Origin: Thermodesulfobacteriota bacterium | Lineage (GTDB): Bacteria; Desulfobacterota; WTBG01; CAIYCZ01; CAIRTM01 | NCBI GenBank assembly: GCA_028282925.1 | Contig: JANQGV010000022.1 | Coordinates: forward strand, 1 to 36,730 | Direction: 5' to 3' | Length of the DNA: 36,730 bases | Shown here: piece by piece, positions 32,308-36,730 of the stretch | Position numbering within the stretch: position 1 is the stretch's first letter | Layout: each line of letters begins with the position of its first letter | The notes under the pieces: model-generated | Database searches by the model: none | What the model was told of the DNA's origin: nothing | What the model saw: only the letters and a program-made list of their open reading frames with translations | Position numbers and translations under genes: made by a program

Positions 32308-35022
32308 ATGGATGGTGTAAAAAAATCACAAGAGAGTTACTTTGAGCAGGATGCAAAAAAAGCGGTTGTAATACTGGAAAAAGTAGTTGAGTCCTGCGGG
32401 GATGGTGTTGTCATCTGCGACGGTTCGGGCAAAATCATCTATGCAAATGATGCCTTCATCCACATCGTGAACAAACCCAAAGAGGCCCTGCTGGGCGAAT
32501 CCTTCAACACCATCGGCCCCACATCGGGCACATTCACCACTACTGCCGGAGAAACCATCATCCTTGACCAATCCTACATCGACAAGCAAATAGAGAATGT
32601 TGAGAGAATCCGGCAACTGCCGGACGGCGACAAGATAACCGGATGGGAATGGTACGCCTTCAACGACACAGGCGACATCGTTCCCCTGGAGGGAACCGTT
32701 TCAATCCAGAAAAACAAGCAGGATGAAACAACCGGCTATGTTGCAATCTTTCGCGATATTACCGAACGGCGTGTTGCCGAAAAAGCCCTTGAAGAGGCGT
32801 ACCGGTACCGCAACCGGTTTTACGCCAACATTACCCACGATTTTCGCACACCCCTCACCCTGTCCATTGGTCCGCTGGAAAGCATCCTGCGCGGTGAGTT
32901 CGGCAATGTAAACAATACCATCAGGCAGCAGCTGGGCGCTGCCATCGGAAATTCACGCCAGCTTTTGAAACTTGTCAACCAACTTCTGGATTTCAGCATG
33001 CTGGAATCGGGTGCCGGAAACATCGTCTATGAAAAGCGCAATCTGCATCAGTTTATTACAGCGGTGCTGGATGCCTTCACCTTTATCTCCGAAAAAAAGA
33101 GTATTGATCTGCAGTTCACGGTAGACAACGATGTTCCGGACCTGCCGATCGATGCGGCCAAAATGGAAAAAATCCTTTTTAACATTATCGGTAATGCGTT
33201 CAAGTTCACCCCCGAGCACGGCGCTATCACCATCACCGTTTCAAATGCACCCCCGCTGCCGGACACAGACACCCCCCGCGTACAGATAACCATAGCCGAT
33301 ACCGGCATCGGTATTAAGAAGGAAGACACCGAAACCATTTTCGATCGCTTCAAACTGGGCAGCAATATCGCCGGCAGATATCCCGGCAACGGCATCGGCC
33401 TGGCCCATGCCAAAGAACTTACCGAACTCATGGAAGGCACCATCACGGTTGAAAGCCGTAACGGCAAGGGCTCGGCCTTTTCTGTGTTTCTGCCGTTACG
33501 TGCGAACGGAAACGCTTCAGGCACCGAACCTCCTCCGGACGGAGCGTCTGCTCTCTACAGCACGGCTGCCATTGAGACGGCCGATATAGACCAGGCCGAC
33601 GATACCCTTGAGGACAACGTAAGCGGAACCGGTCCGCTTGTGCTTGTCATTGAAGACAACGCCGCCATGCGAAAATACATATCCGCCGTTCTGAAGCCGG
33701 AATACGATTTTATAGAAGCCCGCAACGGAGAAGACGCTCTGGAAAAAATGAAGCAGCACACCCCCGACATTATTGTGTGCGATATCATGATGCCTGAAAT
33801 GGACGGCTACGCTTTTTTACATTGCAAAAAAGAGGTGCCGGAATGGAATGCCATCCCACTGATTTTTTTAACAGCCCGGACGGATATGGAATCAAAAATC
33901 GGCGGCCTGGAGGAAGGCGCCGATGACTACATCGTGAAACCCTTCAACTCCCTTGAACTGCTGGCCCGCATTAAAGCGCAACTGCGCATCAGGACAATGT
34001 TCAGCACGATGCAGAAACAGAACCTGCAGATCTCAAGCCTTACCAATAAACTGCAAGACCTCTATTCCTACGGTAACATTATCGGCAGCACCACGGTCAT
34101 GCGCAAAATATATCATCTACTTGAAGCAATTAAAAACAGTGATGCAACCGTGCTGATCACCGGAGAAACGGGTACCGGCAAAGAGCTGATCGCAAACGCA
34201 ATTCATTTCAACAGCCCCCGCAGCAAGGGCCCCATGATTTCGGTCAACTGCGGTGCCATACCCCGGGAGCTTATGGAGCGCGAATTTTTCGGACATGTGA
34301 AGGGGGCCTATACCGGGGCGGTTGAAACCAAAAAAGGATACTTTTCCGAGGCCGACGGCGGCACGCTCTTTCTGGATGAAATCGGCGAAATGGATCTGAA
34401 CATGCAGGTAAAACTCTTGCGGGTGCTTGAGCGGGGCGAAATAGTCCGCGTGGGTGACACCATCCCCAAAAAAGTCGACGTTCGGCTGATCGTGGCCACA
34501 AACAAAACCTTGAAAGATGAAGTGGAGCAGGGCAATTTTCGGGAAGACCTTTTTTACCGCATTTTTGTACTCCCCATTCATGTTCCGCCCCTGCGCGAAC
34601 GGCCGGAAGATATTCCCCTGCTGATCGACCACTTTTTGAAAAAATTCCGCAAGAAACACAACGTCGATATGCCGCCGCCGTCACAAAAACAGATCGGTCT
34701 GCTGATGCAGTATACCTACCCGGGCAATGTACGTGAGCTCGAGCATATCGTCGAGCGGTACTGCCTGCTCGGAGGCAAGCCCGACAGCTTCCTGGTTGAA
34801 AAACCGCCCGAGGCCGTGGGGGTGATAAAAAACGTTTCCGACGATGCCGAAGCAAACAATAAACCACTGAAGGCCGCCTCACAACTGGCCGGCGCCCAGG
34901 CCGAAAAAGAAATCATTATCCGCATGTTGAAATCCTGCAATAATAACCGAACTGAAGCTGCAAACAGGTTGAATATCTGCCGGGCATCCTTGTACCGCAA
35001 ACTTAAAAAATACGGAATTTAA
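32308..35022 (+). CDS. Histidine kinase fused to receiver and NtrC-type sigma54 activator
   Basis: 904 residues from the ATG at 32308. Order: PAS (about 20-155); HisKA with H177 in ITHDFRTPL; HATPase (285-395: IIGNAFKFT, DTGIGI, GNGIGLAHA); receiver (440-560) with Asp492 in CDIMMPEMDG and Lys544; sigma54-interacting AAA+ (590-830) with Walker A GETGTGKE (619-626), GAYTGA (666-671, the sigma54-contact loop) and Walker B GTLFLDE; Fis-type HTH (865-904, NRTEAANRLNICRASLYRKL). No membrane segment, so cytoplasmic. A complete phosphorelay with its own transcription output in one chain. Neighbouring oxidase gene has a sigma54-like promoter. A GTG at 32275 is an alternative start. Confidence 0.93.
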   Translation: MDGVKKSQESYFEQDAKKAVVILEKVVESCGDGVVICDGSGKIIYANDAFIHIVNKPKEALLGESFNTIGPTSGTFTTTAGETIILDQSYIDKQIENVERIRQLPDGDKITGWEWYAFNDTGDIVPLEGTVSIQKNKQDETTGYVAIFRDITERRVAEKALEEAYRYRNRFYANITHDFRTPLTLSIGPLESILRGEFGNVNNTIRQQLGAAIGNSRQLLKLVNQLLDFSMLESGAGNIVYEKRNLHQFITAVLDAFTFISEKKSIDLQFTVDNDVPDLPIDAAKMEKILFNIIGNAFKFTPEHGAITITVSNAPPLPDTDTPRVQITIADTGIGIKKEDTETIFDRFKLGSNIAGRYPGNGIGLAHAKELTELMEGTITVESRNGKGSAFSVFLPLRANGNASGTEPPPDGASALYSTAAIETADIDQADDTLEDNVSGTGPLVLVIEDNAAMRKYISAVLKPEYDFIEARNGEDALEKMKQHTPDIIVCDIMMPEMDGYAFLHCKKEVPEWNAIPLIFLTARTDMESKIGGLEEGADDYIVKPFNSLELLARIKAQLRIRTMFSTMQKQNLQISSLTNKLQDLYSYGNIIGSTTVMRKIYHLLEAIKNSDATVLITGETGTGKELIANAIHFNSPRSKGPMISVNCGAIPRELMEREFFGHVKGAYTGAVETKKGYFSEADGGTLFLDEIGEMDLNMQVKLLRVLERGEIVRVGDTIPKKVDVRLIVATNKTLKDEVEQGNFREDLFYRIFVLPIHVPPLRERPEDIPLLIDHFLKKFRKKHNVDMPPPSQKQIGLLMQYTYPGNVRELEHIVERYCLLGGKPDSFLVEKPPEAVGVIKNVSDDAEANNKPLKAASQLAGAQAEKEIIIRMLKSCNNNRTEAANRLNICRASLYRKLKKYGI

Positions 35023-35044
35023 AAACCAGCAAAAAGCATGTGTT

Positions 35045-35072
35045 CACAAAAGAGACACCCGTCTCTTTTGTG
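35045..35072 (+). terminator. Perfect 12-bp hairpin after the activator gene
   Basis: CACAAAAGAGAC and GTCTCTTTTGTG pair perfectly around ACCC; GTGTT/ATACAC flanks can extend the stem. It lacks a U-tract, so it may be a terminator of imperfect type or an activator-binding dyad. A second dyad, TGTCTC-N7-GAGACA, lies at 35114-35132, sharing the GTCTC half-site. Both sit 90-190 bases before the sigma54-like promoter, where enhancer sites usually lie. Confidence 0.5.
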
Positions 35073-35217
35073 ATACACGAAAATCCTTGGTTTTACTCAA
35101 ACAACCTCAATAATGTCTCTTTCATGGAGACAGTGCCTTCTTTCCCGTTTTTCTGCATTCTTCACCTCAAGCATATAAATAATTGTTTTTTCTTAATAAA
35201 TAAAGTCGTTCATCCAG

Positions 35218-35234
35218 TTGGCATCTTTCTTGAT
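35218..35234 (+). promoter_or_regulatory. Sigma54-like promoter of the oxidase gene
   Basis: TTGGCATCTTTCTTGAT keeps the -24 GG, the 10-base spacing and the -12 TTG, differing from the consensus TTGGCACN5TTGCT by T for C after the A and GA for GC. Transcription would start near 35245, 40 bases before the ATG. The upstream neighbour is a sigma54 activator, which supports the call. Confidence 0.5.
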
Positions 35235-35284
35235 CATATAGTCTTTTTTTCACACACCCATCTAAGAATTTCCAGGAGGCAATT

Positions 35285-36712
35285 ATGATACAAGCATTAC
35301 AGAATATTGTCGGGGCGGAAAATGTTCTGGATGACCAGGATACCCTGGAGCGTTTTTCCAGAGACCGAAGCCTTGCTTCCCCGAAAAATCCTGCTGCAGT
35401 TGTGAAGGCCGACAGCACCGAAACAATACAGGAACTGGTTCGATTTGCCAATACAACCAAAACCCCTTTAATTCCGTCCAGTTCGGGCACCCATTTCTGG
35501 GGCGCATCGCTGCCGGACCAGGGAGGCGTTGTGGTTGATCTTTCCGGGATGAACAAAATCCTGGAGATCGATCCCCGGAACCGCCGGGTAAAGATCGAGC
35601 CCGGCGTTACCTGGCCGCAGTTGCAGGAGGCACTGAAAGAGCATGACCAGATGCCCCTCAACCCGCTGTTTCCTCACCCGCAGTCGTCGGCCCTGACCGG
35701 CTCGCTTGAAGGGGAGCCCATGCTGATACCCAAATACGAATACGGCGACCCGGTGCTGTCCAGCGAAATCGTACTGGGTAACGGCGACCTGTTCCATACC
35801 GGTATGGCATCAGCCGCCAATACCCAGGGTGTGTACCCGGAAGGCCCCGGCATCAACTTTTTCAGCTTTTTCCAGGCTGCCCAGGGAACCCTCGGCATCG
35901 TGTGCTGGCAGAACATCAAGACCGAATATCGGCCGGTACATCAAAAAGCCTGGTTTATAGAATTCGGCGACCTGGAAGATGCCGCCGATCCCATCTATAA
36001 ACTGCAGCGCCGTCATGTGGGCAATGAGTGCTTCGTGCTGAACAAGTTCCTCATGGCCCAGTTGCTGTGTGAAGGCGATGCTAAAGAATTCGCAAAACTG
36101 ATGGACGTGCTGCCGCCCTACAGCCTGGTGCTGATCATCGCCGGCGCCCCGCGCCGCCCGCTGGAGCGGATCGCCTATGAAGAGGAAGCGCTGATGGAAG
36201 TTGCAGCCGAGTTCTCCATCCAGCCGCAGAAGACGGTCGGCGGCATTGCCGGTCTGGGCAACACCATGATCGACAAGCTGCGCAACCTGCCCTCAGACGG
36301 CGACTACTGGAAGACCGGCTTTAAAAACTCCAGCCAGGACATTTTCTTTATCACCACCATGGACCGGGCCCAGGGGTATGTTGACATCGCTCTGGGGTAT
36401 GCCGCCGGTTACGGTCTGAACATCAATGAAGTGGGCGTGTACATGCAGCCGCTGGAACGCGGCCGGGCATGCCACGTGAGCATCTGTCTGCCCTGTGATC
36501 TCGACAGCCCGGCCGACAGGGAAACCATCGGGGGTCTCCACTGTGAGTTGAGTGAAAAGTTGATTGAGAAAGATGCGTGCTTCAGCCGTCCCTACGGACC
36601 GTGGGCGGACATGGTCTACCGCAAGGCGAGCACGTATTCAGCCACGCTGAAAGAACTGAAGCAGGTATTTGATCCCAACAACATACTAAACCCCGGGAAA
36701 CTTTGTTTCTAA
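35285..36712 (+). CDS. FAD-linked oxidase, GlcD/lactate-dehydrogenase type
   Basis: 475 residues. The PCMH-type FAD fold is seen in PLIPSSSGTHFWGASLP (pyrophosphate-binding loop) and GVVVDLSGMNKILEIDPRNR, followed by VKIEPGVTWPQLQEAL. The flavin-domain patterns SSEIVLGNGDLFHTG and AAQGTLGIV are typical, and the C-terminal FDPNNILNPGKLCF is the family's end motif. Members oxidise 2-hydroxy acids or hydroxylated aromatics; AGGAGG precedes the ATG. A second ribosome-like ATGGAGGAA at the window end suggests a following operon gene, often an Fe-S electron acceptor in this family. The substrate is undetermined. Confidence 0.9.
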   Translation: MIQALQNIVGAENVLDDQDTLERFSRDRSLASPKNPAAVVKADSTETIQELVRFANTTKTPLIPSSSGTHFWGASLPDQGGVVVDLSGMNKILEIDPRNRRVKIEPGVTWPQLQEALKEHDQMPLNPLFPHPQSSALTGSLEGEPMLIPKYEYGDPVLSSEIVLGNGDLFHTGMASAANTQGVYPEGPGINFFSFFQAAQGTLGIVCWQNIKTEYRPVHQKAWFIEFGDLEDAADPIYKLQRRHVGNECFVLNKFLMAQLLCEGDAKEFAKLMDVLPPYSLVLIIAGAPRRPLERIAYEEEALMEVAAEFSIQPQKTVGGIAGLGNTMIDKLRNLPSDGDYWKTGFKNSSQDIFFITTMDRAQGYVDIALGYAAGYGLNINEVGVYMQPLERGRACHVSICLPCDLDSPADRETIGGLHCELSEKLIEKDACFSRPYGPWADMVYRKASTYSATLKELKQVFDPNNILNPGKLCF

Positions 36713-36730
36713 CGTATATAGATGGAGGAA

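Noticed and set aside
1-36730. CRISPR array, rRNA, tRNA, prophage or transposase genes
   Set aside because: No regularly spaced direct repeats, no rRNA or tRNA folds and no transposase or phage proteins were found on either strand.

Overview
The window looks like chromosomal DNA from a sulfate-reducer-type Desulfobacterota (deltaproteobacterium). The reasons are moderately GC-rich coding DNA with strong AGGAGG ribosome sites, DUF362 and DUF6599-type proteins, many multi-domain signalling proteins, dispersed hairpin repeats between genes, and a probable in-frame UGA (selenocysteine) codon. This placement is inferred from gene content; there is no rRNA or tRNA in the window.

Layout. 1-4338: the end of a DUF362 gene, two copies of a roughly 300-bp hairpin-rich repeat, an alanine uptake and catabolism pair (agcS, ald) and a cyclic-nucleotide-binding protein. 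4495-9370 (minus): a three-PAS hybrid histidine kinase, a nitroreductase and lexA with a possible operator. 9553-12409: ilvD with a strong terminator, then a minus-strand pair of exported proteins. 13001-14083: a DUF1573-type exported protein interrupted by one UGA exactly at the first Cys of its CGC motif. 14189-18457: a TetR-controlled unit (TetR, methyltransferase-fold protein, ChlI-like AAA+ ATPase, VWA/MIDAS partner) with almost identical 20-bp palindromes before tetR and before the operon. 18536-18796: a possible orphan transcription unit with a promoter-operator, an 18-codon ORF and a large branched RNA hairpin. 19352-23606: a small hypothetical protein, a CULT (cereblon-like) protein behind an alpha/beta hydrolase, galE and a radical SAM protein. 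24034-28653 (minus): two tandem HD-GYP+HDOD proteins, a methyltransferase and a ferritin-like protein. 28719-31842 (minus): a DUF6599-like exported protein, a Tat-exported aldo/keto reductase with ferredoxin-type cysteines, a J-domain protein and an overlapping Cys-rich ORF. 32308-36712: one polypeptide fusing a histidine kinase, a receiver and an NtrC-type sigma54 activator, followed by a sigma54-like promoter and a GlcD-type flavoprotein oxidase.

A dispersed repeat family occurs between genes at eight or more places. Its core is a 'CAGATACAAGGCGCGCG' left part and a 'GAGCGCAACGCCGTAGATGG' right part, with GAGGCTG..GGAGAA inverted ends. Most copies abut stop codons, and some carry nested perfect palindromes.

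The strongest leads are the UGA-containing DUF1573 protein, the TetR/ChlI/VWA unit with its matched operators, the unassigned structured RNA with a mini-ORF at 18.6 kb, the one-protein kinase-sigma54 activator with its adjacent sigma54-like promoter, and the bacterial cereblon-like protein.
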